From positions 481,688 to 545,687 of the forward strand of contig CM055109.1 of the NCBI GenBank assembly GCA_029204225.1: 64,000 bases of DNA, written 5' to 3'. The position numbers and the translations under genes are program-made. Below, one piece after another: positions 32,631 to 45,639 of the stretch (within the stretch, counting starts at the first letter, position 1; the number at the start of each line of letters is the position of its first letter). This DNA comes from Diphasiastrum complanatum (taxonomy: Eukaryota; Streptophyta; Lycopodiopsida; Lycopodiales; Lycopodiaceae). The notes beneath the pieces are model-generated. The model was not told the origin of the DNA. It made no database searches and was given only the letters and a program-made list of their open reading frames with translations.

Positions 32631-35600
32631 ATATACCTCGAAGATAATTCAACGGAGGATGGGAACATCCAACGATGGCATGGGAAGATCCAACGATGGC
32701 AGGAGGAGTTGCGAGGTTGGAGAGTTTATCGTCTATTTTGTACGAGCACATTCGTCAATGCTTGTCCTGATCGTCGTTTTTGCATTGTGCAGAAGCAGAT
32801 GGTTAAGCTTGGCATCCAAAGTATATCGTCGTTTCCATTGTGGAAGAAACACGATCCAAGGGCTGGCATCCAAAGGTTTTTTCGTCCTACGTTAAGATTT
32901 TTTTCTTCCAAACCAAGATGCATTTTGGAAAAGCAACAACAGCAGCACGACTGATAGCCGATCTTATAATCTGTTTTGTTGCGTTATGATCATTGTCGCG
33001 ATTTTAGCTGTGGTTCAGATTTAAGACCTTGTGATGTTTGATGTTTGATTCTTGAAAGCTCTTGTATGTGGAAGCTAGGAGGTTTGTTTGGGTATAATTC
33101 ATGGCGTTTCTCAACACATCTGCTGCAGACTTCTTTCAATAGAGAGTCTGTGATGAGCCTAGATTCAGATTTATGATGTTTCATGTTTGATTCTTGAAAG
33201 CTTTCGTATATTTGGAAGTTTGGAGGCTTGTTTGTTTAGTCTCAACAAATCTATGCTGCAGACTTCTTCAAGAAAGAGCTCTGATGAGCCTAGACACCAC
33301 ATTTCATCTTCAGTAACTAAGATGGTTGCGTGGCCTTCACTTCAGTCGAAAATCTCCTCTCTGACAGATTATTCTCTTTTTCATGCAGTTGTGGCTAGTT
33401 GGATTTTCATGTTATGTTTTGACTTGATTTCAGGAAAATGATGGCATCCAATGCTCTGGCAGGTTTCTCAGCCTACAATGCGAAGCAGGAGGGGCCTCCT
33501 CTGTCGCAAACTACAGTAATATAAATCGTACCGTCAGGATTGTTCGTGAAGAATCTACATGTTATTTTGATAAAAGATTCTTGTCCTCAAATCATGGGCA
33601 GGCTGCTACTTGCCGTTCCCGTTTTCACGAGATTTCAGAAGAAACCAAACCTCGCATCAAAGGAGCCGATGCTTCCATATCACAAGCAATTTCATATCAT
33701 GACACTTGCAAATTTTTATGAGCCATTTGTGAGTTGTATGCTTGGTTTGTCCGAATCTCGTGAAACATGTCCAGTGTTCCTATGTCTCGTAGAAGTGTTA
33801 TTGCGTTCTATTAGCAAGACCGAATTACCTGAATGGTAATATATTATAAGGTCACAAGTCACAATGGTACTAAGTTATGCTTCGGCTGATTATTTCATTT
33901 AGAACTGGAAGAATAACGTTGTGGATCTCTGAGAATCAAGCATATTGTTATACAGCTTACATGTGTAGGGTTTGAATCTTTTCTGACACGAGAAAAACCT
34001 CATTTGAAGGAAAAGCATCACATTGAAACGAAGGTATTGCAATTCAATAGCTCCTAGCAATTTAAGACTCTATTTGTTAAAAACCTTGGCAGAGATTACA
34101 TGGAAAAGGCAAAGTACTTATGATTTCTTTAGGAAGATGCATTAGCTTGCATATCATTTCACTTAATTTTCTGTTTAATCAAAATCATGTGATTGCAGAT
34201 CAATCAAGTTGGTAATTGATCTCGAAGCTTAAAATTTCAGGATATCTTAGTATTTAAGTAGTGGGTAATGAACTGCAGGTATTTGAAGTTCGTTGAATAG
34301 CTTCTCAGGAGCATAACAAAACTTTGATGCATTGAAACTTTAATGGATTTTGTTATGAAGGGCATTGATAGTGGGATTGTAACTTGCTGCTCAGTAAACA
34401 AAAGGCAAAAGATCCGCTTCAAATGATATTGTGACAATAATTGATTCTCCAACATCATTTTTCAGCTGGAGAGGAAGCCTATCCTAAAACATCGCTTTCA
34501 TTAAGAAAATTTAGCCACTTGAAGACCGACCCATGGTTGTAAATAAGAATTTGCTAAAGCAATTTTCATTCCAAATCTTAGCCAAGGTGGATGCATGCTA
34601 GCTGCAGCAACTAGTCCTATTGCAACAAACAAATTAAAAAAAAACATTTAATCACTACAAGTGATAACACAAATTCATCATTTAAAATTCAAATTTCAAA
34701 AGCAAAAGAATCAGTCCTTAGGTCACAAGTGTATGATGCTCACCTACAGCTGGAAGAATGATTTACTCTCTTTGAATAGCTCCCGGTCTTGCAATTGTGG
34801 TGCATGTGGGTATGGTCTGACCTCGTAGCCACACAAACAAAGGAGGTGTACTTGAATATGCACTGGACCACCTTTGTAGCTCACATGACAATATTGCATG
34901 TCTATATTTTTGTGAAGAGCTACCGTATGCCAACGAAACTGTGACATGGCCTCATATGGAATCTCTGGATCTCACCATGATTATGTCTAGAGTCTAGTCC
35001 CTAACTCCTAAAAGCTAACTCTGGTTTCAACTCTCTTGATTTCTAACTATCAACTCTCAATCATTACTTTCCTATTTTGGTAAAGGTTTGCTATTTTTGT
35101 CTATGTTCTTGATTTTTGAATAGTTTTTTTGATTTCTTGTATTTCCATTATAATTTGAAGTTCATGAATTGTTTGGATGTTTTAATGCTAAGGTTGGCAC
35201 ATGACAAGCATCATAAAGTGAAGCAAATTTTAGGATACTTGGTTGCTATCTGCCACCATCCCACAAAACACAACCACATGAGTAAGTTTAGTGAGGAAGA
35301 CAGGTGTCATAGCTTAGCATCAGTTACCATCCACGTCCAAAACAAGATTCACTATCAGCTTAAATAAAACTAACAATCATTAGTCCAATCTTCCCTACCA
35401 CGCATTCTACCATATCGTAGGTCTTGCCCTAATACCACCGTATCAAGGCATCCTCCATACTGATCAGTATAAGACAAGTAGTCCTATAGTTACATAACAT
35501 TAACATAGCTTTACATTGATGAAGCCCTAATCAATCACAACAAGTGGAAAAGGTGTAGTTTGGTCATAGAGGTCGGTAACAAGGCATATCCATGTCATCC

Positions 35601-35939
35601 TGCACCCATCAGTACCGTAGTGAAGTTTTTTGGTACTTGATGGACCCTATGTACAAACTCTTGGGCAAATTCATGCCATTCAAGCTGCCCTGGGCAAATC
35701 CATGCCATTTAGGTTAACCAAACATTGCATCGATTCATCAAATTAAGATGCCAAACAACTATAAGTTAACTAACCGCTATAGTCCATTATTGTGTTTTGA
35801 TGCAACAAGTAAAGTGTGTGTAAGTTCTCGTAGGTATCGGGGTACCTTCGTACCCTCCTGACCCGTAGTTAGCATAAGACCCCAGGGGGGATGTTAATTG
35901 CTTGTCAAGAATAACCTATCACCATCAGGTAATATATAT
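32631..35939. other. No recognised gene; one local tandem duplication
   Basis: A segment near 33017-33166 (TTTGATTCTTGAAAGCT, CTGCAGACTTCTT, GATGAGCCTAGA) is repeated at about 33164-33293 with changes. At 33434 a possible acceptor (TTGATTTCAG) opens an 85-codon frame beginning ENDGIQCSGRFLSLQC, with no recognised domain. It could be a decayed exon. The remainder to 35.9 kb shows nothing I can support. Confidence 0.3.
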
Positions 35940-37950
35940 TTAAGTCCAAAAGATTGTTTGCTCTTAACGATATTGGTGACAATTTTGTATAATTTGTCTT
36001 TCATGAAACCCCATTCCTTTGAAAAGCATTCATCAGTTTTTCCACCTCATTAATCAAGGTATTTTGGTCATTACAACAGTACATAAACAGCTATAACTTG
36101 TAAAACAATCACTTTGTATGAGTTAAAGATAGGCTTGTTTGATGCTAGGTGGATGAATTGACAGACAGAGGAGGGTAGAGCCATCCTCTTATCATATTTA
36201 GACACATGGAAAGCACCGGTAATCGGATCAAATCTGGTAGTGATGTTTAAGAAGTTGACAGTATAATTTTCAACATCCTCAAATTTAATCTCTAGGTATT
36301 CCAGAGGGTAAATCCAAAATTACTCTCTAATCGGGATTTTTTTAGATCCAAAAATTGTACGACCACATGATTAGTAATTAAACATACATCATCAATGTAT
36401 CAGAAGGTGTACTTAAAATTTCTCATATATTCGAGAGCTCCAAGCTTGGCGAGTCTTTTGGTAAATGCATCTCATAATAAGTTAGATACCAGTTACACCA
36501 TACCAGAGAGGATGAGAAACCCATAGGCATACTACAAATTTGTCTCCATTTTTGTCGCCTAGTCTGACAATACTCTATCATCAAGTCATTTCATTCACAC
36601 GAATTATCCTTATCAATAGTTTTCCATTCATTGGACTTCTTTAATTTCCATGTCCATTTGAACAACCCATCTCTAGATTTCCATTTATAGGTAATAGCCT
36701 TAAGTTTAGTATGCTTTAAGGCAAATCCTACAAGTTCACTTATAACTATTTTTAGTCCATCGGATCCATTCCATGGAATGTTCTCATAGCATTTAGCTAT
36801 GTTAGTAGTCCACATAGAATTGATTTTTGTTGGAACATTGAGGTAGAACTCAAAAGATGAATCGCACTGCCAGAAAATATTACTGTCCACATGAAGGATA
36901 CTTTGGTAAGTATTTGTCGTAAGGCATGCTCCCTCCATGAGGAGAGGAGTCAACATACCAAGAGCTCCAGTCAAGAACGTGGCTAATTTAGAGAAACAGT
37001 AGTCATGTGCGTTTGTAATCCATCTGAACTTGTTTTTGTGGGCTTTGAATGTACATAATATATATGGGAGAATTTCTTTGCCGTGTAAGTCATCTGGTAT
37101 AGTCTTGTCAAAAGAAGCCTTTAATGCATTCACAGATATTTCAATTGAGTTATCAATATTATCAGGGAACGGGACAAAGTCCGGGCTAGATAATCTTTGT
37201 AAGGCAAGACTTCTGACAAACTGAATGCACATAAAACAAGGATTATGTTGCACTTTATCCATACCATTGATATATAAATGGTAGGTAATCCAATCAATCT
37301 CACAACACTTTTAAGACGATTTCCAACTAAGGAGTTGCAGTGTAGCCATTTAGTATTTTTCAAGTAATTTAAAGCCATTTCTTTGCATAGTTGTGCTTGT
37401 TCCTTTTCAGTATCCATATCAATGTTTTTGTAAAAAGGTAATAGTGTTGCTAATCTTAGACAACCATAATATAACTCTATAGCTACTTCATTAATGTTGG
37501 AACGTCGCAAAGCAATATGATTCAAACCTATACATAAGTCTTTTCTTAATGGTTTATTGTAAATGATATTGCAATCCATTGTGATAACATGCATGCATTC
37601 TTTCGAAACAAACTCTTTTAAATGTTTACTTGTAAGACATCAGCAAATAATCACATCTATAAAGGAAAAGTTGCAAAAAACATCATAAGTTTTATACCAA
37701 AGTGATTTAATGTGAGGCAGATAAGTCCAAGCAAAGACAATGTCATCATAGGATTCATCAATAGAGCCAAAAAAAAAATAAAGTAAGGTTTCAACAAAAA
37801 ATTGCTTGACATCGTACCGTAAATGCAAAAATGCCTTCCCTTTATCACTTTGATTTCTAAGCTGGATTCGCTTTACCACATTGACGACAAGCACCCTTTT
37901 TTTTCCTCTTCGTCTTGCACAAGGATCAATCCTTGTAGAAGTTAATGCTT
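35940..37950 (-). pseudogene. Reverse transcriptase relic, neither Copia nor Gypsy type
   Basis: Minus-strand order: LHLRYDVKQFFVETLL and FAWTYLPHIKSLWYK (37.85-37.7 kb), ECMHVITMDCNIIYNK and LCIGLNHIALRRSNINEVAI (37.6-37.5 kb), then IDMDTEKEQAQLCKEMAL. Next NPCFMCIQFVRSLALQRL and SPDFVPFPDN, then ILPYILCTFKAHKNKFRWIT, TNIAKCYENIP, CSMPMGFSSSLVWCNWYL, YIDDVCLIT, VNFLNITTRFDPITGAF and a tail near 36.1-35.95 kb. KFRWIT, CYENIP, PMGFSSS and YIDD are the ordered RT motifs 1, A, B and C. The Asp expected before CYENIP is Asn here, and frameshifts and stops follow motif B. There is no LTR or integrase. It looks like a non-LTR, Penelope-like or solitary RT. I cannot name the family. Confidence 0.7.
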
Positions 37951-38207
37951 TCTCATCTCTATAAAGGTAGTCTGAGGGATATCGAACCTGTGTGTGATAG
38001 TGAGATATGAAGGAAAAGGGTGTAACGTGGGTCGTAGAGAAGAGATATGTACGGATGGCATGTTATATCGCTTTTGTGCGCACCTAGTATAACAAAGTAT
38101 GAAAGTAGATGGAAGAGGGTCGCACAAAAGCGACATGCGGAGGTACGGGGTATATCGGAGACAAAGCAAAAAAAATGCATCGGGGGCGAGGACTTTTATC
38201 ACACGGC

Positions 38208-39095
38208 TCACACGTGTAAACGGATAGTAATTTTCTTGATGTTGATACTGAAGTGTTTCGAGAAACTTTCATTGGCTCTAATATTAGTGCTGATGAATCA
38301 ATGTCTGGAGATAAATCTAAATGTTTTCTTAATTTGCATGTGTATCATATAAATGACGATGTATATATTACTACAACTGATTTGTGTACGTTTTTTTGAC
38401 TATCATGAGGATGAGGTGCTTTGTTTATTATCCGGCACAATTTTTGAATTCTTCGACATCGTAGATTTTGATCATGATAGGATCTCACACGTGTGGAGCC
38501 TGGTCCCACGTGTGAAGGGATGTACATAACCTACTTTTATAAAGTTTAGATTGATTTTAGATGGATCTACACAAGTGTGAAATTGACCTTTGAGTAGAAT
38601 CTAGAAAAAAGTCATTTTGGTAAAACTTTTTGTAAATAGATTGCACTTCCCTGTGAATGAGTAAATGCTCCCACATGTCAAGATGTTATTCACATGTGTA
38701 AATAAGATTGTAGATGATAAGATAGAGAGATTCCATTATATTCTATTTTAGGAAATATTCTTATAATTGTGGAAGACTAGCTTTTTTGTTTCTAGCCAAT
38801 GAGAATAGTCAACTTTGGAAAATGAGAATATATGGCTCCCATTGGTGGATCTGAATGACTAGGCACTCTTCACACGTGTGAAGGCTTGTTGGACAGTACT
38901 CAGCTCATGGATGTACTTGATCTACAAGGGGATCAACCAAATCAATGAGAAGTTGATGAGACATTGGCAATTTCTAGCTTTGCTTGTAATTCTCACATTT
39001 GTCTTGAGTTTTTATGATTGGAATGCATTTGTATGTAAAAGTACTTCACTCTCAGTTAACAGTACATACTGGTATTGTCCTCCACACGTGTGAGG
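38208..39095. promoter_or_regulatory. Cluster of eight CACACGTGTG-type palindromes
   Basis: Sites at 38208-38219, 38484-38497, 38505-38517, 38567-38581, 38670-38680 (half), 38689-38701, 38869-38883 (TTCACACGTGTGAAG, perfect) and 39081-39095. All share the G-box core CACGTG or one variant (CAAGTG, CATGTG). No coding sequence is seen between 37.95 and 39.25 kb, so the stretch may be the LTR or promoter of an unidentified element. G-boxes bind bZIP and bHLH factors in plants. Confidence 0.55.
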
Positions 39096-39271
39096 CCGCT
39101 CTTAATAGTTTTCAATCATTTGATCCATTGCTCTTGCTAAAATCACACATAGAACTTGATCGATCTTTGGGTTTAGCAATCAATAACTCTTAGTGATTAT
39201 GATTAATAAATCTTGTGAAAATCATTGATAATGTGTTGTTTTTGAACTTTACTTGAGTGGGCGAGATATAC

Positions 39272-39850
39272 TCAGTCATCAATTTTAAAATATTTGGGAG
39301 ATCTCTTAAGATTGGCATAGTGTTTGGCTCTATCCTGAGCAACTATTTGCAGCCACTTGCAACAATCTTGCATATCATGCAGGAAATCTGCAACCTTCTG
39401 GATCTTAACAGATTTCGTCTCCACATGAACAAAAGATCTAGTTTGAAAACCGTACATAAGCTTAAAAGGACTGTAACCTCTAGCAAAATGTTTTCTACTA
39501 TTGTATGCAAACTCAATCAAAATAATGTAAACTTTCCAATGAGATTGCCTCAACATATACTCCATAGTCTGATTAGTCATTATTTCCATCTGGCCATCTA
39601 ATTCAGGATGATCAGAAGAACTAAAACTAAGAGAAGTTTCTAGTTTATGAAAGACTGCTGACCAGAAATAACCTGTGAACTTAGGATCTCTATCACTAAT
39701 AATGTCACTCGGCAGTCCATACAACTGAAATAATCTTTCAACAAAGATCTAGGCTAATTCAGAAGTCTTGATAGTTGACTTAATTGGTATGAGCATAGCT
39801 AACTTAGTTCACTCCTATATGTCTTATAGTACAAAAAAATTCATTCATCT
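39272..39850 (-). pseudogene. Gypsy integrase fragment
   Basis: Encodes MYGLPSDIISDRDPKFTGYF, SSSDHPELDGQMEIMTNQ and FKLMYGFQTRS. These are the second Asp and the Glu region of a Ty3/Gypsy integrase with its C-terminal extension (DRAKHYANLKRS). A second element boundary is not visible. Confidence 0.8.
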
Positions 39851-40224
39851 TGGCGATGATAGTACACACAGTTAAGAAAACAGTTTAAAAACCTAACTAG
39901 ATCAATCACCACAGCACAACGTCAAGTGAAATAAGACAAGACAACAAAATTGCTCTCCACAAACTGTATATTCAACTGATAAGCAAGTACAAAGATAAAG
40001 TTGCTTAAAAGCACTCAAAGGGCTCGTAAAAGAAAGACGGCCCGATGAATCTAGAACTGAGCACACGTGGTGCCGTCGAAATAAGAAAGCATTGTATAAG
40101 TCGATCATTGCTATTTTAACTCTCTCCCTCAATGATCAATGTCTCTCTTTATTTTAGAGTTTACTCTATTCATGGAACATACCTCCATGATAGTATTACA
40201 AGTAAAAACTTTTTTTTTGTTTCT
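39851..40224 (-). other. Probable 3' non-coding end or LTR of the Copia at 40.2-43.5 kb
   Basis: No coding motif. On minus it follows the RNase H end directly and starts with an A-rich/G-rich tract, as a polypurine tract and LTR would. I could not find a matching 5' LTR near 43.5 kb. Confidence 0.3.
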
Positions 40225-41874
40225 TTACATAACCAGATCTAAGCCAAGTTTGGCTCTAAAAGTTTCAAAGTTCTCTTTACTTAGAGCTTTCGTAAATATA
40301 TCAGCAACTTGTAATAACGTAGAACATTGTACAACACTTATATCTCTAGATTGTATCTTCTCACGCACAAAGTGATATTTTACCTCAATATGTTTTGTCC
40401 TTGTGTGAAAGACAGGATTCTTGGCCAATTGTATTCCACTTTGGCTGTCACAGAAAATAACAATAGGATTTACCTGCTTCATGCCAATCTCACATAACAA
40501 CTTACGCAGCCAAATAGCTTCCTGGGTGGCAGAACTTAACGCTTTATATTTGGCTTCTGTAGAAGAAAGAGAAATAGTATCTTGCTTCTTGCTAGACCAT
40601 GAAAAACAACCGCTACCAAAATTGAAGGCATAACATGCTGTTGACTTTCTATCATCTACATTTCCTACCCAATCAGTGTCAACATAATCTTGCAACTTAG
40701 GTATAGCACCTTGTCTTTTGTAGATCAGACCAAGGTTAGGTGTACCTTTCACATACCTTAAAATCCTTTTCGCAGTTTTCCAATGGTCCATAGTGGGTGA
40801 TGACATGAATTGGCTAAGCAGACTTACAACAGAGCATATATCAGAACGTGTGGTCGTAAGATATATCAAACTCCCAACTAGCTGACGAAATAAAGTAGCG
40901 TCAACATGTGTACTATCATCAATACGAGATAATTTCTTACCAGCTTCGCAAGGGGTGATGGAAGGTTTGCACTCTGTCATGCGAAATCTCTCCAATACCT
41001 CGCGCACATACTTGTTTTGACATAACCTGATATCATTGCCAGTTTGCCATACTTCGACACCCAAGCAATAGTGCATAAGATCTAAATCTGTCATCTCAAA
41101 TTGCTTGCATAAGTTGGCTTTGATAGAATGAGTGAGGTTCTCATCATTGCCCATGATAATGATATCATCAACATAAAGTACAATCAAGGCATTGTTATCT
41201 TCGTTTATAAGAACATAAAGATTTGGATCTGAATTTGTTCTTACAAACCCATGAGAAAGAAAGTAATTGTCAATGCGTCCATACCATGCACATGGCACTT
41301 GCTTAAGGCCATAAAGTGCTACCTTTTGTTCTTGTCCTTTTGCCATGAAGCCCTGCGGTTGGACCATGTAAACTTCTTCCTCTAAGTCACTATTCAAAAA
41401 TGCGGACTTCACATCCATTTGATGGATCTTCCACCCAAAATGAGATGCTAGGGCAATGATAAGGCATAGCGTAGTCCACTTAGCCACTGGAGCAAATGTC
41501 TCTTCATAGTCAATTCCTTTATTTTGCTCATAGCCCTTCACTACTAGGCGTGCCTTATGCTTTGTTATCGTGCCATCCGCATGAAACTTTGATCTAAACA
41601 CCCATTTGTTGTCAATGGGTTTCTTTCCAAGTGGTAGATCAACCAACTCCCATGTATCATGATTGTGGATGGATTCCATCTCCTCTTCTATTGCCCTTTG
41701 CCACTCTTTGTGATCCTTTGCTTCATCAAAGGTTGATGGATCTCGACACTTCAATATGTCACTCATTAGGGCATAGTTTACATGATAACGATCGGGGGGG
41801 CCCCACTCCCGCGTTGATCTTCTCACTTCTCCTTGTGTGCTAGATCCCTGTTGATTTAGCTTTGTGTCCTTCAT
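40225..41874 (-). pseudogene. Copia reverse transcriptase and RNase H (long open frame)
   Basis: 549 codons, open throughout. After the linker (STREWGPPDRYHVNYALM) come RT motifs DNKWVFRSKFHADGTITKHK, ETFAPVAKW, HQMDVKSAFLNSDLEEEVY, VALYGLKQVPCAWY and LYVDDIIIMG (catalytic DD present). Then follow the Copia RNase H motifs GNVDDRKSTACYAF, SLSSTEAKYKAL, VIFCDSQSGIQLAKNP and HTRTKHIEVKYHF. These would copy RNA into DNA in the element's particle. It continues from the integrase frame above 41871 with an overlap of a few bases, meaning one frameshift lies at the join. The element cannot work as a whole because the integrase is damaged. Confidence 0.93.
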
Positions 41875-43500
41875 GATCTTTTCATACCATTTTGGTATGT
41901 TAGATTCAGGTGGTACACTACGTGGAGAGTATGTGTCTCAAGGAGTGTCCAAACCGCAATTGTAGGGCTCCTGTTTTGCAAGAACGTTGCTGCACTGCAC
42001 GCTTCCAACCAAAGTGAATCGGTCAAGCCCATTTGCTTTATCATGGAGCGTGCACTCTCCATAATAGTCCTGTTTTTCCTTTTAGCTACACCATTACTAT
42101 GCGGCGTGTGTGATTGTGTGAATTGTCTTTTGATGTCGTGTTCCTTGCAAAAGTCCTCAAAATCATCATATTTGTATTCGCCCCCTCTATCAAATCTTAG
42201 CACTTTGATGCATGCATCCAGTTGGTTCTCTACTACAGTCTTAAACTCCTTAAAGCGAGCAAAAGCGTCAAATTTCTTCTTCAAGAAATAAATCCATGTC
42301 CTCCTAGAGTAATTATCTATGAAAGTCATAAAATAATATGTTTTTCCCAATGACATGGTCTTCATTGGGCCGCACAGGTCGCTGTGAATAAGTTCAAGTG
42401 GTTTCTTAGCTCTTGCAGCTCCACCTTTCTTGAATGTCTCCCTGTGATGCTTTCCCATGACGCATCATTCACATATTGTGTGATGATCATCCTGCAATGC
42501 TGGTAATCCTATTATCACCTTCAGATTTGCCATCAATCTTAAGCTCCCATAGTTCAAGTGACCAAGTCTTCTGTGCCACAACTCAGATTGAGATGTTGTT
42601 AAGATAGCCAAACCATATTCTCCTGGTTTTGCAGCATCCAATTTATAAAGGCCACAATTACTATCTCTATAACCTTTCGTCACCACTTTATGGTTGTAGT
42701 TCATATCCCTCATAAGGCATCCATCCTTGACAAATTCAACCTTAAGATATTGATTTGCCATTACTCCAACAGAAAGTAAACTCTTTTTGTGTCCAGGAAC
42801 ATAAAACACATTAGGGATATTCTTGATTTTACCATCAGAAAATTGCACAGGTACATTGCCAACACCCTGTATTTGGCATTCTTCCCCATTGGCTTGAGTG
42901 ACCTTGTCCCCATCATGGATTGGTGAGAATTTCTCAAACCAATCGCGTTTTCCAGTCATATGCCTTGTGGCGCCTGAATCTATGAACCATCTGGCACCAT
43001 CATCAACCTGGGATGCCAATGCTGATGAGAAGACACTTGTTTCGTCATCTTCCCCATCATCTTCGGCAATGTTGCCTTGTTGTTTCACTTTTCCCGCCTT
43101 TATGTCCACTTTCTTCTTGTAACACTCGCGTGCCCAATGACCCGATTTGTGGCAATAGTAACATTTGTCTTTCTTTTTCTTTTTCGCCTTCGATGACGAC
43201 TCTCCCTCGTTGGGAATTCTTTTCCATCCTTTCTGCTTGGCTTTAGCAAGCAAGACTTGATCCTTCTGTGGGGTTTGCCTTGACTTCACCACTTCACGGC
43301 GATGCTCTTTCTGCAACATGATTCTGTGGAAGTCTTCAAAAGTAGGCAATCTCTCCCTTGAAACGATGTCGTTCACAAACATCTGTAGCCCTTCTGAGAC
43401 ACCGCTCATAATGGTATTGTAGGCTGATATTCCAAGGAATATTCTAGCCATCCTGCGGAACATCTTTAAAAATACAAGCAGGATAAAATTTAAACGCAGA
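41871..43500 (-). pseudogene. Copia gag-protease-integrase, truncated and mutated
   Basis: From 43463 down: the second half of gag (RMARIFLGISAYNTIMSGVS), zinc knuckle CYYCHKSGHWAREC, protease WFIDSGATRHMTG, pre-integrase LWHRRLGHLNYGS, and ICE followed by a TGA stop at 42469 where an Arg or Ala is usual. Integrase then reads IHSDLCGPMKTM, LRFDRGGEYKYDDF and HTPHSNGVAKRKNRTIMESA. The catalytic Glu of the NGVAERKN motif is replaced by Lys, so strand transfer would fail. The N-terminal half of gag and the 5' LTR are missing. Upstream DNA is of another element. Confidence 0.92.
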
Positions 43501-45600
43501 ACTTGCCCATCAAGTTTAGGCTTTTACTTTATCCGTAATGGCTTAAGTTATTCAGTTCTAAGTTTAAATTGTCATGGGCACTGCACATAGATATGTGATT
43601 TCAAGATATGTAAAAGTTAGTCACAAAGGCCTATTGGGGGTTTGTCCCATGGCACCAATGTGATTCAAAGTTAATTTAGTCCCATAATGCCTTTTTGTAA
43701 GTGACCACCACTCCAAGTATATATAGGAGTGGACGAGTCCATTTTCAAGAAGAACCTCATTTGCAATACATGCCTATCTTTCTCTCTGAGTGTTCTTCCT
43801 TGTGTAGTTTCATATATTGTGTTACTTCACATTGTATTGTACATTATTTATCTGGCAACAAGTTAAGTTAATCTAGGCCCTCCATTCTCTAGGGGTAAGC
43901 CTTAGAGGAGGAGATTTAGATTAGGGTTTTACCATTTAGGTTAAGCCGTCATTTGTAGTTGTTAAGGAGAGAAAGAGAGAAGAGTGGATCTTACCCATCA
44001 AAATACTCACCACCATGCTCAGTACTGTCTTTCTTGCATCCATATCCAAGCTAGTTGGAGAAACCATAGCATAGACTAGTTGGGAGACTGCCATAGTCAT
44101 GTTAGTTGGAGCCATAGCCGATGTGGATGCTGAAGATACAACATTGGCGTCGTTGCTGCTCCTTTTCTCGATTTATTTACGTTTCTAGCTAAGTTTTTTG
44201 CTTTCTCTATGTTTCTAGCTAAACACCCTTTGTTTTTTTAAGTTCTTTCTTACTTGCTATTTTTTGCTTGTTGCTTGCTAGGTTTTTTGCTTCTTTTAAC
44301 ATCTTGCTAGGTTTTTAGAGTTTTGAATATTGTTCTTTCCACTCTTTTCCATGCCCTAAAAGATATTCTAAGCCCATCTAGTTGATTTGGGAGCAGGCCA
44401 TTTCTTGAATGTTTGCACCCAGCCGCGTTCTAACACCATTTGTTAATGTGCCCCCAGCCACGTTGTTAGCCACTCTCATCAGTTTTGCCTCTTTCCAAGA
44501 CCCTAGAGCTGCGTTTCAGCAGGGGGAGCACCAACAACCATCACCAAAAAAAAAAACTTCGTTTTCAGCAGGGGAGCACCAACGGCCATCAACAGAGGGA
44601 GAGCTTTCAACGGCCTTCTTTCTGATATTTTTTTTGCTTGCTGTTTTTTGCTTGTTCAGCTAAGTAGCAACAGCGGTCCTAGCTTGATCAGGGCATCAGT
44701 CGCTGCTTTTCGTCAGCATCATAATTCATTTGTCCAACTAATCTACCAGGAGTTCTATCTCTATACTCCAGCTACTCGTTTGTAGCATTTGATTAATTTG
44801 GGAGGAGGAGCAGCTGATTTATGGGGCCATCACTTTTGTAGCTCATCCTTTCCCTAAATATCCTTGTTTTGCAACAACATCCTTTCCCTGAATATCTTTC
44901 TTGTGCTCAGATTCTGTTTGTTTAGGTGTTCAAGGTCCGTTAGAGCTCTTTCTCAGCCATTTTTTTCAGCTGCTATCAACCGTTTGGCAAAGAGATGTGT
45001 CTCCACGTTTTTCGGAGGTTGTGGGAGCAGCCATGATCTGCTTCTGATTTGATCTTCCACAATCTTCAAGGTTATGCACAAAGACCTCAGTACATCAAGT
45101 GCTGCCACTCGCACAGGTCACTTTCTTGCTATCCACGGGCCTTCTTGCAAAGCACGTCCAGCGCTAGACTTTCACGCCCTTCTTCCCACAGCTTTTGTCC
45201 TTGAACTACGGTTTCAAGCTGCCATCAGCCGTTTTTTGCTATTGTTCTACTGTTTGCTAACATTTGTTTGTTTCTTACTTGTTTTTAGTGTAAATCTTGC
45301 TCAAATTTTGCTCATCTCTAGTGTTTTGTTGTTTTGTTGTCTTCCTACTTGTTTGCAACTTCACCAAAGTAAGAGAGAGAATAGAAATCTCAGAATCTAT
45401 AGTGTTTGCCACACTAATATAGAGAGTTTAAATCCATTCCTGAGTTTTTGGCACAAACTATGATGTAAACTTTGCTGATATGCGGCCAGACTAGAGTGTG
45501 CTAGTTTCAGCTGGTGTGTTTTGCCTATAGCCCATACGTTTTCTTCAGTCCTAGCACGTTTTCAGCACCTTGTCTATGCAAGTAAGTAAGTTCCCGTGTA
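43501..45600 (+). other. Probable LTR/leader of an unidentified plus-strand element
   Basis: A promoter-like stretch (TATATATAGGAGTGG near 43720) is followed by a CT-rich leader and a duplicated Ser/Gln-rich segment near 44515 and 44560 (CAGCAGGGGGAGCACCAAC). Many Phe/Leu-rich open frames exist, none recognisable. I infer untranslated retroelement sequence from its texture only. Confidence 0.3.
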
Positions 45601-45639
45601 CAAGTCGTGTACGAGTCATTTTTTTGCGCGAGCCATTTT

